From: Ruminococcus flavefaciens | Lineage (GTDB): Bacteria; Bacteroidota; Bacteroidia; Bacteroidales; P3 | Length of the DNA: 64,000 bases | Assembly (NCBI GenBank): GCA_023667315.1 | Contig: JAMPAI010000008.1 | Location: forward strand, 19,935 to 83,934 | Direction of reading: 5' to 3' | Shown here: one piece after another, positions 53,322-61,426 of the stretch | How positions within the stretch are numbered: the stretch's first letter is position 1 | Layout: every line of letters begins with the position of its first letter | Program-made: the position numbers and the translations under genes | The notes under the pieces: model-generated | What the model saw: only the letters and a program-made list of their open reading frames with translations | The model's database searches: none | Told to the model about the DNA's origin: nothing

Positions 53322-54497
53322 ATGAACAGAGTATTGACACATATAGATTGTTTTGCAGGACCTGGTGGAATTTGCACGGGGTTAGCCGCTGCGGGTTTCG
53401 AAACGAAGGTGGCTATAGAGCATATCAAGAGTTGTTGCGATACTTATTCCACAAATCACCCGACAGTCAAAGTGATACATTCAGATATAAGGAAGGTGAA
53501 AGCCAAAGACATTCTACCTTTCATTCCAAAGGAAGGTGTGGATTTGGTTACTTCTGGTATGCCGTGTGAAACCTTTTCAACGGCGGGAAACACTTCACGC
53601 TCATTCTATGATGATAGACAGTTTCTTTTTAGGGAGGGAATCAGGATAGCTAAAATTTCCAAAGCCAAGATGATTCTCTTTGAGAATGTTCCAGCCATAA
53701 CTTCAAAAACCATAAGCCGGGAAGATAAGACACTTATAGTGGATGTTCTTAAAAAGGAATTGGTTGAAGCAGGTTACTCCAATTTTATTGAGGTGGTTCT
53801 TGATGCTACTAAGTTTGGTGTACCCCAAAGGAGAAATAGGTTCTTTATATTGGCCTCTAAAAATTCCGCTTGGAAACTTGAGATTCCTCAGCCTACAACA
53901 GATAGACCAATGACGGTGTTTGAAGCTTTGTGCGACCTGCCCAATGCTGAACCTAATGCCAATAAGGATATTAAAAAGTATACAGGAACGTATTCGGCTT
54001 TTTCATCACTGATGAAGGATTTGGTGTTTTGGAAAAGGGAAGGTTTTAGTTCCGAATTAACCCTTCAAACATCAATGAATCACCGACCCAGTACAATCAA
54101 AAGGTTTTCTTTATTACAGGAGGGTGAAGGGTTGAGGGAACTTTTTGAAAGATATACGGGAAAAGAAAGGGAAGTCCTGCAGAAGGAAAAGGTTCTACCT
54201 AAAAAGATGTTCATTAAAAGGAACGTCAGGTTAAGGCTTGATGAGCCCAGTTCCACCGTTACCAGCCATTGTTTAGACGAATTTGTCCATCCCATTTATA
54301 ACAGAGCCTTGACGGTCAGGGAATGTGCCAGACTTCAATCTTTTCCAGATTCCTACTATTTTGCGGGGCCTTATTTGGTTCCCCATATTGACAGAACTGT
54401 TCAGGATAAGTATGAGCAGATAGGCGATGCCGTACCCCCTCTTTTGGCTTATGCCTGGGGTTGTACAATAACCAAAATTTTTGAAAACTATGACTGA
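53322..54497 (+). CDS. DNA (cytosine-5) methyltransferase
   Basis: A 391-residue C5-methyltransferase with all main motifs: I HIDCFAGPGGICTGL, IV GMPCETFS with the catalytic Cys82, VI FENVPAI, VIII QRRNRFFIL, IX LTVRECARLQSFP and X QIGDAVPP. The target-recognition domain lies between VIII and IX and is short. It should methylate the recognition site of the endonuclease encoded next. The gene is AT-rich against its surroundings, indicating transfer. The 3' end overlaps the endonuclease gene by 8 bases. Confidence 0.95.
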   Translation: MNRVLTHIDCFAGPGGICTGLAAAGFETKVAIEHIKSCCDTYSTNHPTVKVIHSDIRKVKAKDILPFIPKEGVDLVTSGMPCETFSTAGNTSRSFYDDRQFLFREGIRIAKISKAKMILFENVPAITSKTISREDKTLIVDVLKKELVEAGYSNFIEVVLDATKFGVPQRRNRFFILASKNSAWKLEIPQPTTDRPMTVFEALCDLPNAEPNANKDIKKYTGTYSAFSSLMKDLVFWKREGFSSELTLQTSMNHRPSTIKRFSLLQEGEGLRELFERYTGKEREVLQKEKVLPKKMFIKRNVRLRLDEPSSTVTSHCLDEFVHPIYNRALTVRECARLQSFPDSYYFAGPYLVPHIDRTVQDKYEQIGDAVPPLLAYAWGCTITKIFENYD

Positions 54498-55350
54498 CAA
54501 CATATTCCAGTATTGTGAAAAAGCCTATAATGACGCTTATGGTTTTGCTTATCAAGAATTTCTTCATGGAAAAAAACGAAAGCAGAAGATAGAAGAGGTT
54601 GAACGCTACGCCCAGAAGGCGGCTATTAGGGGGGCACTAAAGAATGGCGTGGCTCACTTTCCGTCAAGCGATGTAAGTGATATTTGGAAAAATGTTTACA
54701 AGGTTCATATTTACAGAAAATCCGGTCTGACGGTAGATGAAGATACAGTGGCTAAAGTGATTAGTGCTGAACAGAGTTGGCGGAAATCCAGTGGGCACGC
54801 TTTTGAGGAGTTGGTTAAGGAATTGGCAAATCTATCATTGTCTGGCACCAACGTAGAGGTTGTTTTGCAAAGGGATTTAAGTACGCTTTTAAAGATTGGT
54901 GAAATTGCAAATGAACCTAGAGATATAGCCTGGCTTGAAAAACAGATAGAGGCGGCTATTTTTGACCTTTATGCTATAGTTAAAGTGGAGAATAAAAAGT
55001 TTTGTTTCGGGTGCATACAAAGCAAAACAAGCATAAGGGATAGGGTCACCAGAGATAGGGAACCTTCTATTCATGCCATGCAAAGTTTCTTTTGGAGTGT
55101 ATGTATAGCTTTGGATGGTGATTTTTTGAAACTTCCTAAATTTATAGGCATGGTGAACGGAGGAACAGAGGAGTTTCCTGAAAATGGGTGGCACGGAATG
55201 TATGTTCTTTCAGATATAACCAGCAAAGATAGGCTTTATCGCACGGGTTTTGATTTGGATTTGTTTACTTCTCACGCTGTGGATGCTTCTGAATATTGGC
55301 TTACTCAAAGGCAATGGTTCAATAGGGAATGGAAAGCAAAAAAAGACTAG
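54490..55350 (+). CDS. Type II restriction endonuclease, probably CCGG-family (BsaWI-like)
   Basis: A 286-residue protein with no strong family signature at the N-terminus. SWRKSSGHAFEELVKEL (residues ~97-112) and Asp159, followed by the FGCIQSKTS strand with Lys179, make a PD-(D/E)XK active site. Directly after come IRDR (residues 182-185), resembling the R-x-(D)-R element by which NgoMIV, Bse634I and BsaWI read CCGG. I therefore infer a CCGG-containing target; the precise site is unknown. ATG 54490 overlaps the methyltransferase stop. Confidence 0.7.
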   Translation: MTDNIFQYCEKAYNDAYGFAYQEFLHGKKRKQKIEEVERYAQKAAIRGALKNGVAHFPSSDVSDIWKNVYKVHIYRKSGLTVDEDTVAKVISAEQSWRKSSGHAFEELVKELANLSLSGTNVEVVLQRDLSTLLKIGEIANEPRDIAWLEKQIEAAIFDLYAIVKVENKKFCFGCIQSKTSIRDRVTRDREPSIHAMQSFFWSVCIALDGDFLKLPKFIGMVNGGTEEFPENGWHGMYVLSDITSKDRLYRTGFDLDLFTSHAVDASEYWLTQRQWFNREWKAKKD

Positions 55351-55410
55351 AAAGGGCACGTATGGATGCTGAGAATATTCTTTAAAAGAAAAAGAGAGGT
55401 AAGGTGTATT

Positions 55411-55453
55411 TTTTTAATCAAAACGGCTCTAAATGAGCCGTTTTGATTAAAAA
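55411..55453. terminator. Bidirectional terminator after the second restriction-modification system
   Basis: A 19-base perfect inverted repeat (55411-55429 and 55435-55453) around the loop TAAAT. T5 on one side and A5 on the other let it serve the convergent genes on both sides. Confidence 0.88.
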
Positions 55454-55464
55454 TTTTCAGGCCA

Positions 55465-56289
55465 CTATTTCCCGATCCTGTCATACTCCTCGTCCGAAAC
55501 CGGTTCCAGCCATTCGTTGGAGGTCTTTTCTCCCGGAATCTCGAAGGCGAGGTGTGCGAACCAGCTGTCGGCGGCCGCCCCGTGCCAGTGCTTCACGTTG
55601 GCCGGAATGTGGATCACCGTGCCCGGCAGGATTTCCTGCGCCGGCTTGCCCGCTTCCTGATACCAGCCGCGGCCGGCCACGCCCACCAGCACCTGTCCGC
55701 CGCCCTTGACGGCGCGGTGGATGTGCCAATTGTTGCGGCAGCGTGGTTCGAAGGTTACGTTCGAGAACGCCACCTGATCGGTGGAGATGCGCGCCAGATA
55801 GCTGTTGCCGATAAAATACTTGGCGTAGGCCGTGTTGGGTTCGCCGATGGGAAAGATCATGCTGCGTTGAAAGGCGGCCTTGGCGTCCTCGCCCTTCAGG
55901 TCTTCCGCCCACACCTCCGTGGCCAGACGGAAAGCCGCCCAAGCCTTGGGCCAGCCGGCGTAGAAGGCAATGTGCGTGATGATTTCGGCAATCTCGGTGC
56001 GCGAGATGCCGTACTTCTTGGCCGTCTGCAGGTGGTGCACGAGCGAGGCATCGGTGATGCCCTGGCTGATGAGCGCGGTAACGGTGACGAGGCTGCGGTC
56101 GCGCAGGGAGAGCAGGTCGTTGCGGCTCCACACCTCGCCGAAGAGAACATCGTCGTTAAGGTGCGCGAACTCGGGGGCGAACTCGCCCAATTGCGCGCGT
56201 CCGGCGGTCTGAACAATTTTTTCCTGTGCCATGGCGTTAAGGTTTAAGAATGCGGTTATCGATAGGAGGCAAAAAAGGTATCGTTTCAT
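55465..56289 (-). CDS. Exported carboxymuconolactone decarboxylase-like / cupin fusion
   Basis: A 274-residue protein with an N-terminal signal peptide (ITAFLNLNAMAQ). Residues ~30-130 form an AhpD/CMD-like helical domain (SLVTVTALISQGITDASLVH, ISRTEIAEIITHIAFYAGWP) without the CxxC redox pair. Residues ~160-265 form a cupin with WHIHRAVKGGGQ and HIPANVKHWHG metal ligands. This two-domain protein occurs in many bacteria as a putative carboxymuconolactone decarboxylase, but the export signal is less usual. The start is ATG 56289. Confidence 0.85.
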   Translation of the reverse strand: MKRYLFCLLSITAFLNLNAMAQEKIVQTAGRAQLGEFAPEFAHLNDDVLFGEVWSRNDLLSLRDRSLVTVTALISQGITDASLVHHLQTAKKYGISRTEIAEIITHIAFYAGWPKAWAAFRLATEVWAEDLKGEDAKAAFQRSMIFPIGEPNTAYAKYFIGNSYLARISTDQVAFSNVTFEPRCRNNWHIHRAVKGGGQVLVGVAGRGWYQEAGKPAQEILPGTVIHIPANVKHWHGAAADSWFAHLAFEIPGEKTSNEWLEPVSDEEYDRIGK

Positions 56290-56352
56290 CGCTTTTCGTT
56301 TTTGATTTCGGATGCAAAGGTAACACCCCGCCCCAAGACCGTCCCTAAACGG

Positions 56353-56391
56353 ATTACGGATTGTGTTACCCAAATTACGGATTGTGCTACC
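56353..56391. repeat. Two tandem copies of an 18-base sequence
   Basis: ATTACGGATTGTGTTACC (56353-56370) and ATTACGGATTGTGCTACC (56374-56391) with a 21-base period, in the upstream region of the CMD-cupin gene. The remaining intergenic sequence 56392-56529 shows nothing recognisable. Confidence 0.6.
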
Positions 56392-56529
56392 GGGATTAAG
56401 GATACCTGCACTGTCTGTCCTCTCCCAGCAGTGTTGATTTCACGCTGCAAAAATAGAACGCCCCGGGCAGATGGATTTTGCTCAAAGGCTCAATTTATTT
56501 TGTTCGGAGGCTCAAAAGATGATGATACG

Positions 56530-56550
56530 AAAAACCCCGCGTTTGCGGGG
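56530..56550 (-). terminator. Terminator of lipoprotein gene 1
   Basis: On the minus strand CCCCGC, loop AAAC, GCGGGG, then TTTTT. Confidence 0.85.
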
Positions 56551-56558
56551 TATGTTTA

Positions 56559-56990
56559 TTAATACTGTTTTTGACGAACGGTCCAGCCATTTTGTACAAA
56601 CCACAAACTATCATTTACACTGGCTGTATTCGGTCTAAAATGAAAATCACCACGACCTGAGACTTTATCTGAAAGTTCTACTCTTCGTTGAAGTATTGTT
56701 TTTACTATGTTTATATCTTCTGTTGAGTACCCTGTATAATCATTATCTGATTCTACAACCATATATATATGCTTACATGCGGTATCATCGACATATTTTC
56801 GCACATTTTTGTCGCCAACAGAATCCACATTGTCTTGGTTAAAAAACAATTCTTTTTCATACGGTGCGCGGTATATGGATTTATCCTTCTCTTTTTCGCA
56901 CGCGGGCAACATCAATCCGGCGGTGCCCGCCAATGCCAATGCGAAGAAGGCATGCTTCGCCCAAATCATCAATAAGTTACGTTTTTCCAT
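56559..56990 (-). CDS. Small lipoprotein, paralog 1 of 4
   Basis: A 143-residue lipoprotein. The signal peptide is MEKRNLLMIWAKHAFFALAL with lipobox LPAC (Cys31). The mature part has YRAPYEKELFF, DDTACKHIYMVV and, near the end, NDSLWFVQNGWTV. The end motif (D-S-x-W-x-V-Q-N-G-W) is shared by all four copies in the window. No known family. Closest to paralog 2: the signal-peptide DNA is identical to 58537-58601. It faces the CMD-cupin side and reads away from the truncated DUF1016 gene. Confidence 0.8.
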   Translation of the reverse strand: MEKRNLLMIWAKHAFFALALAGTAGLMLPACEKEKDKSIYRAPYEKELFFNQDNVDSVGDKNVRKYVDDTACKHIYMVVESDNDYTGYSTEDINIVKTILQRRVELSDKVSGRGDFHFRPNTASVNDSLWFVQNGWTVRQKQY

Positions 56991-57092
56991 GGTAAAATCC
57001 TTTCTTTGGTTGAACCCGAATCCCGACCGCCCTGTGCGCCCAAAACCGAGTTCCCCACAAAATTAATACAAAATCTTGATTTTGGGAAACAA
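56991..57092 (-). repeat. Conserved leader of lipoprotein gene 1
   Basis: The core at 57013-57077 recurs upstream of all four lipoprotein genes. On the minus strand it carries TAATTTTG (57065-57058), a plausible -7 box. The core continues into the start of the divergent truncated DUF1016 frame. Confidence 0.75.
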
Positions 57093-58084
57093 CTTCATCA
57101 TCTTGGGAAACATCTAAGCTGGTCTCTTATATCTTCCCGCTTCGGCGGCAATTCACTATCTTTTATACCACATTAAGCAATGATTTGCATAATGAATTAG
57201 GCAACAGGATTGCGACATCGCCTACAACCATCAAGTATTCATGTTATTTTTACAGACTTTATAGTCAATGCTTTGCAATTCGTCCTCAAGTTGGGGACGA
57301 ATTAAGACAAGAGACTTGTCCTCAAGTTGGGGACGAATCTTCAAAACAGAAATATGATGATATTTTCTCTATACCCTGGGGTCATCATAAAATTTTGATA
57401 GATAAGTTTTCCAACAATCCAGAGAAAGCCATATTCTATGTTGGCCAAATAGTAAAAAACGGTTGGAGCCGTGCCATGTTGCTGAACTGTATCAACAGTG
57501 ATATGTTTGAGCGTCAAGGAAAGGCGTTGACTAATTTTAAGCGAACTTTACCCGCTCTAGACAGTGATTTGGCTCAAGAATTGACAAAAGACCCTTACAA
57601 TTTTGCTTTTACCGGCATAACGCAACCCTATAACGAGCGGATTCTTAAAGACGCATTACTCAATAATATAACTCTGTTTCTCACCGAGTTGGGCACCGGG
57701 TTTGCCTACGTTGGCAAGGAATATCGATTACAGGTTGGTGAAACGGAAAATTTCATCGATTTGCTTTTCTATAATCTCAATCTATCCTGTTATGTTGTAA
57801 TTGAGGTGAAAATCGGCAAGTTCTCGTTTTCCGACGTGGGACAGTTAGGGGGGTACGTTGTGGCCTGCAACCATCTGTTGCGTAAGGAAAGTCGCGACAA
57901 TCCGACCATAGGGCTGCTTATATGCAAGGAAAAAGACCGTATTCAGGCGCAATATGCCCTGGAATCGAGCAGTCAGCCTATCGGCATTTCCGAATATGAC
58001 CTCGAAAAATTCTATCCTGAAAAGATAGAGGGTACGATGCCCACCATCGAGGAAATTGAAGCCAGATTGGGAAATCGTAGTTAA
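57093..58084 (+). pseudogene. 5'-truncated DUF1016 (PD-(D/E)XK, YhcG-type) nuclease
   Basis: The frame is open from inside the lipoprotein leader, has no ATG before mid-gene, and could start only at TTG 57185 (299 residues). Homology-like sequence starts at about TLSNDLHNELGNR, so roughly 60-90 N-terminal residues of a full DUF1016 protein are gone. The C-terminal nuclease is intact: FIDLLFYNLNLSCYVVIEVK gives the Asp and ExK residues, then GQLGGYVVACNHLL and PIGISEYDL. A 21-base direct repeat (57282-57302, 57318-57338) duplicates PQVGDE. Possibly inactive, or expressed as a short form. Confidence 0.7.
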
Positions 58085-58103
58085 CACGAAGCCGAGCGGA
58101 GAA

Positions 58104-58130
58104 AAAAAACGCCCCGCGGGAGGCGGGGCG
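58104..58130 (-). terminator. Terminator of lipoprotein gene 2
   Basis: On the minus strand CGCCCCG, loop CCTCCCG, CGGGGCG, then a T run (from A's at 58102-58109). An almost identical hairpin ends paralog 3. Confidence 0.85.
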
Positions 58131-58168
58131 TGAGGGCAAACGGGAGGCGTGTCCGATTTGTCGCCGTC

Positions 58169-58603
58169 CTATCGTTGTCTGATAAGTGTCCAACCATTTT
58201 GCACATACCATGCACTGTCGGCGGGGTATATTGCATCGTTACCTATGTATATCGCGCCGCGGCCGGTAACCTTTTGCGATACATTTAATGCCGGTTCCAA
58301 TATTATTGTGCGATATTTATTTATAAAGTCAGCACCACGTGCAAAATTACAATCTGATTTTGTTGTTAAATAAATCTTTTTGCATGCAGTATCATCTGCA
58401 TATTGTTGCACAATCGGCGTGGCTATGGAATCCGCTTCGCCGGGTTTAAAAAACAATTCCTTCTCATACGGGGCACGATATATTGGTTTCTTTTCCACTG
58501 GTTCCTTTTCACATGATGGTAACATTACGCCGGCGGTGCCCGCCAATGCCAATGCGAAGAAGGCATGCTTCGCCCAAATCATCAATAAGTTACGTTTTTC
58601 CAT
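58169..58603 (-). CDS. Small lipoprotein, paralog 2 of 4
   Basis: A 144-residue lipoprotein: signal peptide as in paralog 1, lipobox LPSC, then CEKEPVEKKPIYRAPYEKEL, DDTACKKIYLTTKSD and the C-terminal DSAWYVQNGWTLI. The start at ATG 58603 gives the same N-terminus as the other copies. The two copies 1 and 2 share IYRAPYEKELFF and DDTAC, whereas 3 and 4 share a different middle. Unknown function. Confidence 0.8.
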   Translation of the reverse strand: MEKRNLLMIWAKHAFFALALAGTAGVMLPSCEKEPVEKKPIYRAPYEKELFFKPGEADSIATPIVQQYADDTACKKIYLTTKSDCNFARGADFINKYRTIILEPALNVSQKVTGRGAIYIGNDAIYPADSAWYVQNGWTLIRQR

Positions 58604-58755
58604 AGTAAAATCCTTTCTTTGGTTGAACCCGAATCCCGACCGCCCCATGCGCCCAAAACCAGGTTATCCACAAAATTAATACAAATCACTCGATTTCAAA
58701 AACTAAAAAGATTGAATTTGGGAAACAACTTCATGCTTCTGCGGCATGGACAAGC
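58604..58755 (-). repeat. Conserved leader of lipoprotein gene 2
   Basis: Core at 58626-58686, with TAATTTTG (58678-58671) and TTTG (58700-58697) spaced by 18 bases on the minus strand. Similarity to leader 3 extends to a TGCGGCATGGACA sequence (58741-58753), farther than leader 1. Confidence 0.75.
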
Positions 58756-58817
58756 CGGAGATGATTGCGAAATCACTGATTTCGTAATTTGGGGATGCGT
58801 TTTTATGTTTTTTTCAC

Positions 58818-58880
58818 TACATTTGCAGTTCCGAAACCGCCATTTCGGAACTCGCTGTTTCGGAACCCGTTGTTTCGGAA
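58818..58880 (+). promoter_or_regulatory. -7 box and TTTCGGAA operator-like array before the DUF234 ATPase
   Basis: TACATTTG (58818-58825) fits the -7 consensus. Downstream, TTTCGGAA occurs at 58843, 58858 and 58873, exactly 15 bases apart, and its complement TTCCGAAA at 58829. The inverted pair 58829-58850 could form a hairpin in the mRNA leader. The array lies between the promoter and the ATG at 58900. Confidence 0.7.
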
Positions 58881-58899
58881 TGATTGACAAAACACACCT

Positions 58900-60219
58900 A
58901 TGGAGTTTTTTGACAGAAAACAGGAAATAAGTTTGTTGCGGGAAATCCGCAAGCAGGCGCAAAAGCAGGCCCAGTTCACCGTCCTTACGGGGCGGCGGCG
59001 TATCGGCAAGACCTCGCTTGTCTGGAAAGCCTACGAAGACATGCCCTTCCTCTATTTCTTCGTGAGCCGGAAGACCGAAAGCGAACTTTGCGAAACCTAT
59101 CAGGCGGAAATCTCCGGGAAGTTAGGGGTACCCACGATGGGGAAAGCCCAAAACTTCGCCGAAGTCTTCGAATTCCTGCTGAAATGGTCCGTTTCCCATC
59201 CGCTTACGCTTTTTATCGATGAGTTCCAGGAGTTTTACCGTGTGAATAAATCCGTGTACGGCGATATGCAGCGCCTTTGGGACCTGTATCACCCCCGGGC
59301 GCATGTCAACCTGATTGTGTGCGGTTCGGTGCATTCCATGATGAGTCGGATCTTTATGGACGGAAAAGAGCCCCTGTATAACCGGCAGACCCGTTTTATG
59401 AGCATACGCCCCTTTACGCCCTCTGTCTTGAAAGAGATTCTTAAAAGCCACAACGGAACCTATACGCCCGAAGACCTGCTGGCTCTCTACTCGTTTACGG
59501 GCGGGGTGGCCAAGTATGTGCAGCTGTTGATGGATGCCGGTGCCACAACCAAGGCTAAGATGATCCGTCAGATTCTCCGTCCCGATTCAGTTTTTACAGG
59601 AGAGGGCAAGGCTATGCTGGTGGAAGAGTTCGGGCGGGAATACGGCATTTATTTCTCGATACTCTCCGCCATCGCGCAAGGCAAGAACAGTCGTGCGGAA
59701 ATAGAAAACGCCGTGGGGCGGGAAACCGGCGGCTACCTGACCCGGCTGGAAACCGAATACGAACTGATAGGGAAGAAACAGCCCTTGTTCGAGAAGAATT
59801 CGAATAAGAACATGCGCTACATGCTGAAAGACAACTTCCTTACGTTTTGGTTCCGCTTCATCTACAAATACGGCTATATGCTGGAGATAGAGGCCTTCGA
59901 TGCCTTGAAGACCTTGGTGAACCGCGACTACGAGACTTTCAGCGGCCTGATGCTGGAAAGGTATTTCAAGCAGGTGCTGGCGGAAAGCGGAAAATACACA
60001 CGCATAGGCGGATGGTGGAACCGCAAGGGAGAGAACGAAATCGACCTGATTGCCGAAAACGAACTGACCTGGGAGGCGTGTTTTTTCGAAATCAAGCGGA
60101 ACGCCGCCCGCTACAACCCCGCTGTATTAGATGAAAAGGTGGCGAATTTCCTGCAGGCCACCGGACAGTTCAAGGGCTACACCGTTTCCCGCAAGGTCCT
60201 TTCCATGAAAGATATGTAG
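58900..60219 (+). CDS. ATP-binding protein with DUF234 C-terminal domain
   Basis: A 439-residue protein of the archaeal-type ATPase family. P-loop LTGRRRIGKTSLV (~28-40), Walker B TLFIDEFQEFY, a sensor region NLIVCGSVHSMM, then a winged-helix part, and a C-terminal DUF234 region with NEIDLIAENE and EACFFEIKRN, resembling a PD-(D/E)XK nuclease. Family members are widespread in gut Bacteroidota as accessory genes; their role is unknown. Surrounded by lipoprotein paralogs 2 and 3. Confidence 0.85.
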   Translation: MEFFDRKQEISLLREIRKQAQKQAQFTVLTGRRRIGKTSLVWKAYEDMPFLYFFVSRKTESELCETYQAEISGKLGVPTMGKAQNFAEVFEFLLKWSVSHPLTLFIDEFQEFYRVNKSVYGDMQRLWDLYHPRAHVNLIVCGSVHSMMSRIFMDGKEPLYNRQTRFMSIRPFTPSVLKEILKSHNGTYTPEDLLALYSFTGGVAKYVQLLMDAGATTKAKMIRQILRPDSVFTGEGKAMLVEEFGREYGIYFSILSAIAQGKNSRAEIENAVGRETGGYLTRLETEYELIGKKQPLFEKNSNKNMRYMLKDNFLTFWFRFIYKYGYMLEIEAFDALKTLVNRDYETFSGLMLERYFKQVLAESGKYTRIGGWWNRKGENEIDLIAENELTWEACFFEIKRNAARYNPAVLDEKVANFLQATGQFKGYTVSRKVLSMKDM

Positions 60220-60234
60220 CCGAAACTTCGCTTC

Positions 60235-60257
60235 CTCCCCAAGGACACGGGGAGTTT
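60235..60257 (+). terminator. Terminator after the DUF234 ATPase
   Basis: CTCCCC (60235-60240) pairs with GGGGAG (60249-60254), followed by four T's. Confidence 0.6.
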
Positions 60258-60290
60258 TGGAGGGTGCCGATGTGTAATCTGGAAAACTAA

Positions 60291-60314
60291 AAACGCCCCG
60301 CGGGAGGCGGGGCG
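60291..60314 (-). terminator. Terminator of lipoprotein gene 3
   Basis: On the minus strand CGCCCCG and CGGGGCG flank CCTCCCG and are followed by TTTTTAG; essentially the same hairpin as at 58110-58130. Confidence 0.85.
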
Positions 60315-60348
60315 TGAGGGAAAAAGAAGGCACCGCCTGGGCGGTGTT

Positions 60349-60789
60349 TTATCTCCGCCTCGGCCTGATTTGCCAGCCGTTTTGCACGAACCATAAACTG
60401 TCCTCGGGCGATGCGGCACAGGCCGCAAATATAAACGTCCCGGCGCCTGTCGCCTTGGTGGTATAGTTCAAACGGTCAGACAAAATTCCGCGTAACATAG
60501 AAATATTTGAAGTATTAAAGCCATCGTAGTTATTGTTTTGGTTTGTTGAATCCAAGAAATAAATTATTGTTGTGATACGTGGGTCATTCGCATATTTCAT
60601 AACATTATCATATTGAATGGAATCCAAATCAATTCTAGCACCAAACGGCAAAACCTTTACCGGGTCAATGGGTTGGGAATACGGGTCTTCAGTCTTTTTT
60701 TCGCAGCCCGCCATCAATCCCGTGCCCGCCAATGCCAGTGCGAAGACGGCACGCTTTACCCAAATCGTCAATAAGTTACGTTTCTCCAT
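60349..60789 (-). CDS. Small lipoprotein, paralog 3 of 4
   Basis: A 146-residue lipoprotein with lipobox MAGC (Cys29), then KKTEDPYSQPIDPVKVLPFG, RITTIIYFLDSTNQNNN and the shared DSLWFVQNGW end. About nine in ten residues equal paralog 4, and 149 bases (60608-60756) are identical to 62130-62278, so the copies are recent duplicates or kept alike by gene conversion. Unknown function. Confidence 0.8.
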   Translation of the reverse strand: MEKRNLLTIWVKRAVFALALAGTGLMAGCEKKTEDPYSQPIDPVKVLPFGARIDLDSIQYDNVMKYANDPRITTIIYFLDSTNQNNNYDGFNTSNISMLRGILSDRLNYTTKATGAGTFIFAACAASPEDSLWFVQNGWQIRPRRR

Positions 60790-60998
60790 AGTAAAATTCT
60801 TTTTTTCCTTTTCAAGGCACCTTTTCTCGCCATGGCCATCTGAAAACAAGTTTTCGATGGCTCATTTGGCTTAACGAAAAGGTTGGTTTTCAACCCGAAT
60901 CCCGACCGCCCCGTGCGCCCAAAAACGAGTTCCTCACAAAATTAATACAAAATCTTAACATTGAGAAAACACCTTCACGTTTTTGCGGCATGGACATG
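60790..60998 (-). repeat. Conserved leader of lipoprotein gene 3
   Basis: Core at 60892-60956, with TAATTTTG at 60944-60937 (minus strand). About 90 bases of unshared sequence are inserted between the core and the start codon compared with copies 1 and 2. The far end shares TGCGGCATGGACA with leader 2. The rest of this 311-base intergenic region holds the HigBA promoter. Confidence 0.75.
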
Positions 60999-61034
60999 GG
61001 ACGAGAACTTCCATGGATTTCCCGAAGCTTAAAA

Positions 61035-61075
61035 ATTATCAAATTTGCTAATCTGATAATTTACCCCTACATTTG
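61035..61075 (+). promoter_or_regulatory. Promoter and palindromic operator of higBA
   Basis: TTTG (61044-61047), 20 bases, then TACATTTG (61068-61075), a full consensus promoter. ATTATCA (61035-61041) and TGATAAT (61054-61060) form an inverted repeat that straddles the -33 box, well placed for repression by HigA. Confidence 0.75.
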
Positions 61076-61100
61076 CTCTGTTGTTAACGATTTGGGGTTT

Positions 61101-61418
61101 ATGATTGTTGTTTTCGAAGAGGAATACCTGCGCCAATTGTACGAAGAGGGCAGATGCAAGGACAAAAAGCACCGCTATCAGCCCGATATCGTGCGTCGCT
61201 ATCAAAAGGCGATACGTTTTTTGATAACGGCCTCTTCCATCGAAGCCTTGTGGCCCATCCGCTCACTCAACTACGAAGTGTTGGCGGGCAACAAGGCCGG
61301 CAGGTCTTCCATTCGTGTCAACGACCGGTATCGGGTGGAATTTACGGTTACCCAAACCACGGAAGAACCTATACTGACCGTTTGCAACATAATGGAATTG
61401 TCGAACCACTATAAATAG
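61101..61418 (+). CDS. higB: HigB-type toxin (RelE/ParE superfamily)
   Basis: A 105-residue protein with the HigB layout: an alpha-helical start (FEEEYLRQLYEEG), QPDIVRRYQKAIRFL, LWPIRSLNYEVLAGNKAGRS and SIRVNDRYRVEFTVTQ as the central beta sheet. Members are ribosome-dependent mRNA interferases. ATG 61101 is preferred to the longer frame because the promoter lies upstream of it and the fold starts there. It precedes its antitoxin by 8 bases, the usual order for hig loci. Confidence 0.9.
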   Translation: MIVVFEEEYLRQLYEEGRCKDKKHRYQPDIVRRYQKAIRFLITASSIEALWPIRSLNYEVLAGNKAGRSSIRVNDRYRVEFTVTQTTEEPILTVCNIMELSNHYK

Positions 61419-61426
61419 GAAAAAAG

